Below, one piece after another: positions 45,148 to 52,391 of a stretch of DNA of 52,391 bases. The DNA is from Clostridia bacterium 41_269 (lineage in GTDB: Bacteria; Bacillota; DTU086): the NCBI GenBank assembly GCA_001508005.1, contig LGEZ01000001.1:1-52391 (forward strand), written 5' to 3'. Under the pieces are notes generated by a model that had not been told where the DNA came from, ran no database searches, and was given only the letters and a program-made list of their open reading frames with translations. The position numbers were made by a program, and so were the translations under genes. Within the stretch, counting starts at the first letter, position 1. Every line of letters starts with the position of its first letter.

Positions 45148-46992
45148 GTGGAATATATAAAGCCTCCATGGACGCAGCAGAGGGAAAAGGTGCTCCTTGA
45201 TAGATATGTCCGTAAGGATGAAAGAGGGGAACCCCTAGAAGCAACCTGGGATGAAGTGGCTTCTAGGGTTTCTTCTGCGCTGGCCCTTGTAGAAAAAGAA
45301 AAGGATAGGGAAAAATATGCTGCAGAGTTTTTTGATGCACTGAAAAATTTCAGAGTTGTGCCTGGAGGAAGGGTTATTGCCGCTGCAGGGACGAACACCA
45401 ATTTAACCTATTTCAACTGTACAGTTATTCCCGTGGAGTGCGATGATCCCACCTTTGGAAACGACAGCCGCCAAGGGATTATGGATACCATGAAGAAAAT
45501 GGTAGAAATAACCAGCAGAGGTGGGGGTGTGGGGATTAATTGGAGCGTTTTAAGGCCTAGGGGATCTTATGTTAGGGGAGTTAATGGAAGAAGCAGCGGT
45601 TCCGTAAGCTGGATGGAAGCAGCCGGCGCGGTTGCCCAGCAGGTGGAGCAGGGGGGCAGCAGGAGAGCAGCTTTGATGTTCATGCTTTGGGACTGGCATC
45701 CCGATCTGCTGGAGTTTCTGGAGGCTAAAAGCACAGGGGATTCAAAGCTGGAAAATGCCAATCTTTCCGTTGCCCTTTCCAATAAATTTATGGAGGCAGT
45801 GGAAAAGGATGGGGATTGGATATGGAAGTTTCCTGATTATACTCATCCTGACTACAACAGGAAATGGAACGGCAGCATAAATACATGGGAACAGGCAGGC
45901 CTTCCCGTAGTGGAGTATGGCCTTGATTCTGAAGGAAATGTGGTTCCCAACGGTAAACCTGTTAAGGCCCGATGGATTTGGGAAAAAATCATTAAAGCTG
46001 CCCATTCTTGGGGAGAACCCGGTATTGTTTTTTTGGAAAGATACAATGAACAGTCTAATCTCAGATACAGAGAGGAAATCATATCCGTTAACCCCTGCGG
46101 AGAGCAGGGTCTTGGTCCCTATGGAGTGTGCAATCTCTGCTCCATTAATCTTGTTTCCCATGTTCGGAAAAAAGGCGGCATATTAGATGTGGATTATGAC
46201 CTTCTCAGGAAGAGTGTTGAAACAGCTGTAAGACTTTCGGACAACGTTATCGAGCTTGATAATTATTTTCTTCCCCAATTTGAGAGGTCCCAGCGTTTAG
46301 GTGCCCGAAGAATAGGAATTGGCACCATGGGACTGGCTGATCTTCTAATTTTGAAGGAGATACGCTACGGAAGCAAAGAATCTTTGGATTTTATCGATGC
46401 TTTATACAGATTTATTGCTGTGGAAGCATACAGATCATCCATTGAACTTGCTGTTGAAAGGGGAAGCTTTCCATGGTTTGATAGGGAAGCCTATTTGAAG
46501 GGTTATTTTATAAAAAGGCTTCCAGAGGATGTGCAGAAGGATATTGCAAGAAATGGTATTAGAAATTCCGTGCTGCTAACCCAAGCTCCCACGGGAACCA
46601 CTTCCATATTGGCGGGGGTAAGCAGCGGCATAGAGCCAGTTTTCAGCTTTTCGTATGTTAGAGAAGATAGAACGGGAACCTATCATGTGCGCCACTGGCT
46701 GGCAGAAAAGTTTATGAAGGAAAATCCGGGCAGACCTTTGCCCCCGTATTTTGTTTCAGCGCTGGACCTAACTCCTGAAGAGCATGTTTTGGTGCAGGCT
46801 GCAGTTCAGAAGCATACGGACAGCAGCATTAGTAAAACCGTTAATGCTCCCTTTGAACATTCTTTGGAGGAAGTGAATAAGCTTTTTAAATCAGCTTATA
46901 ACTTGGGCTGCAAAGGTATTACCTATTTTAGAATTGGTACCAGAAAAGCTGTTCTAAAGAAAAAGGAAGACGGATTCTGCTGTTCTTTATAG
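45148..46992 (+). CDS. nrdJ: Adenosylcobalamin-dependent ribonucleotide reductase (class II)
   Basis: A 614-aa class II RNR converting ribonucleotides to deoxyribonucleotides. N315, C317 and E319 in NPCGEQ are the active-site radical set; C91 (YFNC) and C328 (VCNLC) form the redox pair, with the same 11-residue spacing as in Lactobacillus C408/C419. The PTGTTSILAGVSSG loop binds substrate phosphate. No ATP-cone is present at the N-terminus. The tail ends GFCCSL, a vicinal CC rather than the usual CxxC. GTG start behind AGGGAGAG. No cobalamin riboswitch is seen upstream. Confidence 0.9.
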   Translation: MEYIKPPWTQQREKVLLDRYVRKDERGEPLEATWDEVASRVSSALALVEKEKDREKYAAEFFDALKNFRVVPGGRVIAAAGTNTNLTYFNCTVIPVECDDPTFGNDSRQGIMDTMKKMVEITSRGGGVGINWSVLRPRGSYVRGVNGRSSGSVSWMEAAGAVAQQVEQGGSRRAALMFMLWDWHPDLLEFLEAKSTGDSKLENANLSVALSNKFMEAVEKDGDWIWKFPDYTHPDYNRKWNGSINTWEQAGLPVVEYGLDSEGNVVPNGKPVKARWIWEKIIKAAHSWGEPGIVFLERYNEQSNLRYREEIISVNPCGEQGLGPYGVCNLCSINLVSHVRKKGGILDVDYDLLRKSVETAVRLSDNVIELDNYFLPQFERSQRLGARRIGIGTMGLADLLILKEIRYGSKESLDFIDALYRFIAVEAYRSSIELAVERGSFPWFDREAYLKGYFIKRLPEDVQKDIARNGIRNSVLLTQAPTGTTSILAGVSSGIEPVFSFSYVREDRTGTYHVRHWLAEKFMKENPGRPLPPYFVSALDLTPEEHVLVQAAVQKHTDSSISKTVNAPFEHSLEEVNKLFKSAYNLGCKGITYFRIGTRKAVLKKKEDGFCCSL

Positions 46993-47039
46993 GAAAAACA
47001 TTTGTTATATTTTTAAACTAGAGGGATTAAAGGTATCAA

Positions 47040-47068
47040 TTGACAGATATAGAAGGTAAATATATAAT
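47040..47068 (+). promoter_or_regulatory. Consensus sigma-A promoter of liv operon
   Basis: Perfect TTGACA (47040-47045) and TATAAT (47063-47068) with 17-base spacing. A purine-rich leader of about 120 bases precedes livK. Confidence 0.9.
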
Positions 47069-47198
47069 CGTGCTTGTATATTGCGCTTATGGGCAGAAAA
47101 GTTAAAAAAAGGGGGGATAAAGAGGGAATAAAGGGAAAATTAGGTAAATTAGAGGGTTTTTCGTTTTGGTTTACAAATGTTTTGGAAGGGGGAGAGTT

Positions 47199-48386
47199 AT
47201 GAATAAGTGGGCAAAAGTGGTGGGGCTGCTTGTAGTTTTGCTGGCCCTTGGTCTTGCTGCAGGCTGCGGAGGCGGCGGACAAGAGGAAGCCAAGGATACG
47301 GGAGATACCATAAAAATCGGCGTTAATTATGAGCTTTCTGGAGAGGTTGCAACCTTTGGTTCCCATACAAAGGATGGAATAATGCTTGCTTTTGAAGAAA
47401 TTAATGCCAATGGCGGAGTTTTGGGCAAGAAAATTGAGCCCATTGTTAGAGACAACAGGGGAATTGCTGATGAAGCCATGAGCGTTGCAACTAAGCTTAT
47501 TACTGAAGAAGGTATTGTGGCTCATCTGGGAGCTGCTACCACCGGCTGCACCTTAGCTGCTGTTCCCGTCTGTATGCAGTATAAGATTCCCCTTTTAACT
47601 ACTTCAGCTACCAACCCTGATGTTACCGTTGACCCGAAAACTGGTGAAACCAGAGAATACATTTTCAGAACGTGTTTTATTGATCCTCCCCAGGCAATAG
47701 TTGGAGCAGATTTTGCCTATAACGATCTCAAAGCCCGTAAAGTTGCTATCTATTACGACAACACCAATGATTACAGCAAGGGCCTTGCCGTGGAGTTTGA
47801 AAAAGCATTTGAAGCCATTGGAGGGCAGGTAGTGGCAACAGAGGGGTATGGTAAGGATGATGAAGACTTCCGTCCCACACTGACCAACTTCAGCAAAGCA
47901 GGTGCAGATCTCATTTATGTCCCAGGCTATTATCAGAAGGTTGCGAAAATAATAAGTCAGGCAAGGGAACTGGGCATAAAGCTTCCATTCCTTGGTGCTG
48001 ATGGTTGGGATTCACCCGAGCTGGTTTCCATTGCTGGTGCTGAAAACCTAAACAATACTTACTTTACAAACCACTATAGTTCCAGTGACCCCAGTGAAAG
48101 GGTACAGAATTTTGTAAAAGCTTACAAGAAAAAATACGGTTCCGTACCAGATTCCTTTGCCGCTCTGGGATATGATGCAGCATATCTCATTGTTGATGCC
48201 ATAAAAAGAGCGGGTTCAGCAGAACCTGAGGCTATAAAAGAAGCTTTGGCTCAGACTAAAAACTTTGAAGCTGTTACAGGGACCCTTTCCTTCGATGAAA
48301 AGCATAATCCCGTTAAAGAAATAGCTATTATTGAAATGGTAGATGGAAAACAGGTCTTGAAGACCAAGAAAGCTCCAAAGAGTTAA
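47199..48386 (+). CDS. livK: Branched-chain amino acid-binding lipoprotein LivK
   Basis: A 395-aa periplasmic-binding fold protein. The signal peptide ends in the lipobox LAAGC with lipid cysteine C23. The NYELSGEVATFGSHTKDG segment and later AIYYDN-NDYSKGLAVEFE segment are typical of the Leu/Ile/Val binding family. ATG at 47199 follows GGGGGAGAGTT; earlier in-frame starts lie upstream of this site. It heads livKHMGF, with the binding protein first and a stable hairpin after it, suggesting excess production of LivK. Confidence 0.9.
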   Translation: MNKWAKVVGLLVVLLALGLAAGCGGGGQEEAKDTGDTIKIGVNYELSGEVATFGSHTKDGIMLAFEEINANGGVLGKKIEPIVRDNRGIADEAMSVATKLITEEGIVAHLGAATTGCTLAAVPVCMQYKIPLLTTSATNPDVTVDPKTGETREYIFRTCFIDPPQAIVGADFAYNDLKARKVAIYYDNTNDYSKGLAVEFEKAFEAIGGQVVATEGYGKDDEDFRPTLTNFSKAGADLIYVPGYYQKVAKIISQARELGIKLPFLGADGWDSPELVSIAGAENLNNTYFTNHYSSSDPSERVQNFVKAYKKKYGSVPDSFAALGYDAAYLIVDAIKRAGSAEPEAIKEALAQTKNFEAVTGTLSFDEKHNPVKEIAIIEMVDGKQVLKTKKAPKS

Positions 48387-48416
48387 TTTAAAGGTAGCAT
48401 TTAAAAGGGCATCTTA

Positions 48417-48446
48417 AAAGGAGGGGGCTTATTTCCCCCCTCCTTT
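48417..48446 (+). other. Stem-loop between livK and livH
   Basis: AAAGGAGGGGG (48417-48427) pairs with CCCCCTCCTTT (48436-48446). A U tract is short, so partial termination or 3' protection of livK mRNA is likely, raising LivK over permease genes. Confidence 0.7.
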
Positions 48447-48483
48447 GATGCTAATTGTGACAGGGTAAAGGGAGTGGGAGAAG

Positions 48484-49368
48484 GTGACAGAATTTATACA
48501 GCAGATTTTAAACGGCCTTTCTTTGGGAAGTATTTATGCACTCATTGCATTGGGATATACTATGGTTTATGGAGTTATCCAGCTTATTAATTTTGCCCAT
48601 GGAGAAATTCTCATGGTGGGGGCTTTTGCTGCTTTTTTTGCCATTACGGTTTGGGGAGCAAACATTTTTGCTGCCATTATTATTGCCATGATAGCTTCTT
48701 CCCTGCTGGGTGTTGTTATTGAGAGAGTAGCTTACAGGCCCCTGAGAAATTCAGGAAGGCTTGCGGTGCTTATTACTGCCATTGGTGTTTCCCTGCTCCT
48801 TCAGAATGGGGGGCTGATGGTATTTGGAACTGACTTTAGGGCTTTTCCCAGGGTTATTGAAAATACCCATTACAAGTTCTTTAACGGCAGTATAACCATA
48901 ACCAGCTACCAAATTTTAATTTTCACTGTAACTGTGGTTATGATGCTTATTCTGCAGTATATAGTTCAAAAAACCAAAGTGGGTAAAGCTATGCGTGCGG
49001 TTTCATGGGATAAAGATGCGGCAAAACTGATGGGGATTAACGTAGACAACATAATATCCGTTACTTTTGCTATCGGCTCAGCCTTCGCAGCTGTAGCAGG
49101 GGTGCTTCTGGGTCTTTATTATAATACCATTTATCCATTAATGGGATTAATGCCAGGACTGAAAGCTTTTGTTGCTGCGGTTCTGGGAGGAATTGGACTT
49201 ATCCCAGGTGCCTTTGCTGGAGGATTTCTGCTGGGCATAACAGAAACCATGGTAAGTGGTTACTGGAGCACTAAGTGGCGCGATCCCTTTGTTTTTATTA
49301 TATTAATCCTAATATTGATTATTAAACCCTCTGGCTTATTGGGACGAGAAGAAAAGGAGAAGGTGTAG
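48484..49368 (+). CDS. livH: Branched-chain amino acid ABC permease LivH
   Basis: A 294-aa membrane permease with about eight hydrophobic segments. Typical LivH features: GLSLGSIYALIALGYTMVYG at the N-terminus (the start of the first helix), NFAHGEILM, and the loop VGKAMRAVSWDKDAAKLMGIN for ATPase contact. GTG at 48484 follows GGGAGAAG. It is followed three bases later by livM. Confidence 0.92.
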   Translation: MTEFIQQILNGLSLGSIYALIALGYTMVYGVIQLINFAHGEILMVGAFAAFFAITVWGANIFAAIIIAMIASSLLGVVIERVAYRPLRNSGRLAVLITAIGVSLLLQNGGLMVFGTDFRAFPRVIENTHYKFFNGSITITSYQILIFTVTVVMMLILQYIVQKTKVGKAMRAVSWDKDAAKLMGINVDNIISVTFAIGSAFAAVAGVLLGLYYNTIYPLMGLMPGLKAFVAAVLGGIGLIPGAFAGGFLLGITETMVSGYWSTKWRDPFVFIILILILIIKPSGLLGREEKEKV

Positions 49369-49371
49369 AGT

Positions 49372-50331
49372 ATGGATAAACAGAGACTATGGCTTAATGT
49401 TGGAGTTGCTGCTACCCTTGCCGTTGTTTATTTTGCTGTGGATTGGCTGATTAAGACGGGCATCATCACTCCTTTTCAGCAGCTGAACTTATATCTCATC
49501 GGCATAAACATCATTCTTGCTGTGAGCCTTAATTTAATTGTGGGCTTTACGGGACAGCTGGCTTTAGGACATGCCGGCTTTATGGCAGTGGGAGCATATA
49601 TTTCAGCAGTTCTGACTACAAAAATAGGCATTCCCTTTTTACCTGCAACTTTAGCTGGTGCTTTGGCAGCTGCTTTAATGGGTATAATTATTGGACTGCC
49701 AACCCTTAGGCTCAGGGGAGACTATTTGGCCATTGCTACTTTAGGTTTTGGTGAAATTGTTAGGGGAATTTTAATTAATATAGAGTATGTGGGTGGAGCA
49801 GCAGGATTGATCGGTATTAAACAGTACTGCACATGGCCTTGGTTGTTTTTTTGGACTCTTATAACTGTTTTGTTTATTAAAAATTTTATAAATTCAACTC
49901 ACGGAAGGGCATGCATTGCCATCAGAGAAGATGAAATAGCAGCTGAAGCTATGGGAATAAATACAACCAAGTATAAGGTTCTGGCTTTCTCCATTGGTGC
50001 TTTTTTTGCAGGAATAGCAGGCGCTATATATGCTCATTATTTCTTTCTAATACAGCCCAATACTTTTAGCATTTTAAAGTCCTTTGATGCTCTTCTTCTG
50101 GTTGTTTTTGGTGGTCTGGGAAGTTTGACCGGATCCATTATTGCAGCAGTATTTGTTACTTTGATTACTGCTCTTCTGCAGGATTTGGCACAGTTGAGGA
50201 TGGTTATTTATGCTGTGCTGCTGATAATAATAATGATTTTTAGGCCTCAGGGTCTTCTAGGAACCAAGGAAGTAACCTTTGAAGTATTATGTAAAAAAAT
50301 GGGGGGAACAACATGGCACTGCTCGAAGTAA
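49372..50331 (+). CDS. livM: Branched-chain amino acid ABC permease LivM
   Basis: A 319-aa second permease, multi-pass, with the conserved GFTGQLALGHAGFMAVGAY and coupling loop RACIAIREDEIAAEAMGI. It pairs with LivH. Its 3' end overlaps livG by 19 bases, so the two are translationally linked. ATG at 49372. Confidence 0.92.
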   Translation: MDKQRLWLNVGVAATLAVVYFAVDWLIKTGIITPFQQLNLYLIGINIILAVSLNLIVGFTGQLALGHAGFMAVGAYISAVLTTKIGIPFLPATLAGALAAALMGIIIGLPTLRLRGDYLAIATLGFGEIVRGILINIEYVGGAAGLIGIKQYCTWPWLFFWTLITVLFIKNFINSTHGRACIAIREDEIAAEAMGINTTKYKVLAFSIGAFFAGIAGAIYAHYFFLIQPNTFSILKSFDALLLVVFGGLGSLTGSIIAAVFVTLITALLQDLAQLRMVIYAVLLIIIMIFRPQGLLGTKEVTFEVLCKKMGGTTWHCSK

Positions 50332-51080
50332 AACAGCTGTCTAAAACTTTTGGCGGGCTTGAGGCGCTGAAAAACTTTGAACTCAGCCTTGAAAAAAAGG
50401 AACTGGTGGGATTAATAGGGCCCAATGGTGCGGGAAAAACCACTGTATTCAACCTTCTTACCGGAGTCTATAAGCCTACCAGCGGGACCTTTTATCTGGA
50501 GGGAAAGTGTCTTTTAGGGTTAAAGCCCCATCAGATAACTTCGTGCGGAATTGCCAGAACATTCCAAAATATTCGTCTATTTGGGGATTTAAGTGTTTTT
50601 GATAACGTTCGTGTTGCCAATCACTGGTACAGCAGCTATCCTGTAGCCAATGCTGTTTTAAGGTTGCCCAGTTACTTTAAATATGAGAGGAGAATGTCCC
50701 AGAGGGCGTATGAGCTTTTAGAAATTTTCAACCTTTTGGATAAGAAAGACGAGTTGGCAAAAAATCTTCCCTATGGAGAACAGCGCAGGCTCGAAATAGC
50801 GAGGGCTTTAGCTGCAAAACCAAAGGTCCTTCTTTTAGATGAACCTGCGGCTGGAATGAATCCATTGGAAACAAAGGAGCTTATGAATTTAATTTCATGG
50901 ATCAGAGAGGAATTTAATTTGACTATACTTCTTATTGAACATGATATGTCTTTGGTTATGGGAATCTGTGAAAGAATTATAGTCCTTGATCATGGTGAAA
51001 TTATAGCTCAGGGCACTCCTGAAGAAATCAAACGCAATCCTCGTGTTATTGGGGCTTATCTGGGAGAGGAGGCAGTTTAA
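50313..51080 (+). CDS. livG: Branched-chain amino acid ABC ATPase LivG
   Basis: A 255-aa ATPase with Walker A GPNGAGKTT, a GIARTFQNIRLF segment typical of LivG, PYGEQRRLEIARAL signature and Walker B LLLDEPAAGMNP, switch IEHDM. ATG at 50313 has GGGG upstream inside livM. It ends at the livF start with one-base overlap. Confidence 0.93.
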   Translation: MALLEVKQLSKTFGGLEALKNFELSLEKKELVGLIGPNGAGKTTVFNLLTGVYKPTSGTFYLEGKCLLGLKPHQITSCGIARTFQNIRLFGDLSVFDNVRVANHWYSSYPVANAVLRLPSYFKYERRMSQRAYELLEIFNLLDKKDELAKNLPYGEQRRLEIARALAAKPKVLLLDEPAAGMNPLETKELMNLISWIREEFNLTILLIEHDMSLVMGICERIIVLDHGEIIAQGTPEEIKRNPRVIGAYLGEEAV

Positions 51081-51784
51081 TGCTGTCCATTAAGGATATT
51101 GACGTTTATTACGGTGCAATCCATGCTCTTAAGGGAATTAACCTAGAAATAAAACAGGGGGAAATAGTAACCCTCATAGGGGCAAACGGTGCCGGCAAAA
51201 GCACAACTTTAAGAACCATTTCAGGTCTTGTGCATCCTAAAAAGGGAACCATAACTTTTGAAGGTCAGGATATTACTCGGCTTCCTGCTCAGAAAATTGT
51301 GGAACTTGGCATATCTCATGTTCCCGAAGGAAGACGTCCCTTTGCTAAAATGACGGTGCTTGAAAACCTTGAGCTGGGCGCCTATCTCCGTAAAGATAAG
51401 GACGGTGTTAGAAAGAGTTTGGAAAGGGTTTTTGAATATTTTCCAAGGCTGAAGGAAAGAATGTATCAAAAGGCTGGGACTTTGAGCGGTGGGGAACAGC
51501 AGATGCTTGCCATAGGACGAGCTTTGATGTCAAAGCCTAAGCTTCTGCTTCTTGATGAACCGTCCATGGGTCTTGCCCCTATTTTGGTGCAGGAGATATT
51601 CAAAATTATCAAGGAAATTAACGAAGCTGGGACAACCATTCTGCTGGTGGAGCAGAATGCCCATATGGCACTGCAGATAGCGGATAGAGCCTATGTTCTT
51701 GAAACGGGGAGAATAGTTCTTTCGGGAGCTGCAGAAGAGCTGGCAGAAACAGAAGCGGTAAAGAATGCCTATTTGGGTGGCTGA
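51080..51784 (+). CDS. livF: Branched-chain amino acid ABC ATPase LivF
   Basis: A 234-aa ATPase with Walker A GANGAGKST, the LivF-specific SHVPEGRRPFAKMTVLENL, signature LSGGEQQM and Walker B LLLDEPSMGLAP. The ATG overlaps the livG stop (TAATG). It ends the operon and is followed by a terminator and the second inverted-repeat element. Confidence 0.93.
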   Translation: MLSIKDIDVYYGAIHALKGINLEIKQGEIVTLIGANGAGKSTTLRTISGLVHPKKGTITFEGQDITRLPAQKIVELGISHVPEGRRPFAKMTVLENLELGAYLRKDKDGVRKSLERVFEYFPRLKERMYQKAGTLSGGEQQMLAIGRALMSKPKLLLLDEPSMGLAPILVQEIFKIIKEINEAGTTILLVEQNAHMALQIADRAYVLETGRIVLSGAAEELAETEAVKNAYLGG

Positions 51785-51804
51785 GAAAAAAATAAGTTAA
51801 AAAC

Positions 51805-51830
51805 AAAAAAGGGGGCAAAAGCCCCTTTTT
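51805..51830 (+). terminator. liv operon terminator
   Basis: GGGGC-AAAA-GCCCC with an A-run on the left and five T residues on the right; 21 bases after livF. Confidence 0.85.
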
Positions 51831-51844
51831 AGCTTATGGAAAAA

Positions 51845-52056
51845 GGTCTCTGCTGCAAGTTTTTTTACTCCTGAACTCACGCTGGACATCTCTAAGCAAC
51901 GCTTAAAGGCAAAACCGGACCGCCCCAAATTCGACATCCTATCTCAGTTGGGGCTGGCGCTCACATCCTATTCGTGCCTCCCGGTTTTGCCTAACGCTTT
52001 GCAAAGAGCCGATAGCCAGTGCTCGTTAAGTCGTTTCGCAAACCGCAGCAGAGACC
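51845..52056. repeat. Inverted-repeat intergenic element, copy 2
   Basis: 212 bp. The ends GGTCTCTGCTGC (51845-51856) and GCAGCAGAGACC (52045-52056) form a perfect 12-bp terminal inverted repeat. The internal arms GGCAAAACCGG/CCGGTTTTGCC and the AAATTCGACAT stretch are shared with copy 1 at 33719-33934. No protein frame is seen. It lies between livF and a convergent thioesterase gene. Confidence 0.8.
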
Positions 52057-52113
52057 TGCCAAAATTCTAATAATTCTAATAATAGGGTTAGTATTTAGGC
52101 TGTAGGGGGTAAG

Positions 52114-52135
52114 AGGGGCAAAAGTCCCCTTTTTA
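52114..52135. terminator. Possible terminator between repeat and thioesterase gene
   Basis: GGGG-CAAAAGT-CCCC followed by T-rich sequence (plus strand). It resembles the liv terminator and overlaps the thioesterase stop, so it may terminate transcription from either side. Confidence 0.45.
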
Positions 52136-52391
52136 TTTTTGATTTGAAAGTATATAGCACGTTCCTGTCGCCAGGGCGACTAAATTGTTTTGAGAATCAA
52201 ATACATTTACAGTGTATACACCGGTTTTTCGGGTTCTTTTCACTTCTACTGCTTCCGCTCTTAAAACCTCACCGCTTTTGGTTGCCTTAATAAAATTAAT
52301 ACTGCAGTTTAGAGCTACTGAATTCTGCCCGCTGCTGTTAGAGGCTAGGCCCAGTGCCGTATCTGCAAGGGAAAAAATAACTCCTCCGTGA
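52133..52391 (-). CDS. PaaI-like hotdog thioesterase (C-terminal part, truncated by window)
   Basis: The last 85 codons of a minus-strand gene whose 5' end lies outside the window. The visible start HGGVIFSLADTALGLASNS is the hotdog helix region of PaaI/4-hydroxybenzoyl-CoA thioesterase proteins, including the HGG motif. Later strands (FIKATKSGEVLRAEAVEV, VYTVNVFDSQNNLVALATG) fit the hotdog fold. It likely hydrolyses an acyl- or aryl-CoA, exact substrate unknown. It is convergent with the liv operon. Confidence 0.85.
   Translation of the reverse strand, partial: HGGVIFSLADTALGLASNSSGQNSVALNCSINFIKATKSGEVLRAEAVEVKRTRKTGVYTVNVFDSQNNLVALATGTCYILSNQK

Overview
The window reads as a continuous stretch of chromosome from an anaerobic, low-to-moderate GC Firmicute of the class Clostridia, probably a syntrophic or Peptococcaceae/Syntrophomonas-like lineage. 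The evidence is a glyQS - CBS/HTH regulator - ppsR - ppdK - selD - dgt - dnaG - sigA - trmK - nif3 - zinc ribbon - RNase H - rnpB backbone, ferredoxin-linked 2-oxoacid oxidation, a B12-dependent ribonucleotide reductase, a selenocysteine-containing SelD, class A RNase P RNA, and strong Shine-Dalgarno sites with frequent GTG and TTG starts. The species cannot be fixed from the sequence alone.

Left end (1-8.1 kb): after a (TTC)10 microsatellite and a small HIRAN-domain gene comes a minus-strand operon: glutamate 2,3-aminomutase, an AspT/YidE-type exchanger and a four-subunit 2-oxoacid:ferredoxin oxidoreductase (korDABC). Divergent from it are sucC and sucD. Together these suggest a route linking beta-glutamate/glutamate, 2-oxoglutarate, succinyl-CoA, and succinate plus ATP plus reduced ferredoxin. 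I consider this the most interesting metabolic hypothesis in the window.

8.1-19.0 kb: a glycine T-box controls glyQ and glyS. They are followed by a CcpN-like regulator, the PPDK regulatory protein, PPDK, a selenoprotein SelD (in-frame TGA), a NifU-type scaffold, a flavodoxin-like reductase and a dGTPase-like HD protein. 19.0-23.0 kb: a 650-bp gap holds an unidentified nested-stem RNA, a GGAA-capped 13-bp hairpin and a 38-aa membrane peptide gene; then dnaG, sigA and two tRNA genes (Asn, Met) behind a consensus promoter.

23.0-29.3 kb: a long leader, a divergent Nramp-fold transporter lacking the metal-binding motifs, an unknown membrane protein, trmK, the YqfO/Nif3 protein, a zinc-ribbon coiled-coil protein, RNase H and rnpB. 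29.3-36.5 kb: a phosphate module, pstCAB-phoU-pstS, with convergent phoPR. 36.5-40.7 kb: yhaO and yhaN, an Mre11/Rad50-like pair.

40.7-52.4 kb: a TrpXYZ-type ABC importer, a soluble CZB chemoreceptor, nrdJ, a livKHMGF branched-chain amino acid importer, and the end of a PaaI-like thioesterase. Two diverged copies of a roughly 214-bp non-coding inverted-repeat element lie between convergent gene pairs (after pstS and after livF). Two genes (the CcpN-like regulator and yhaO) appear to start at ATT.
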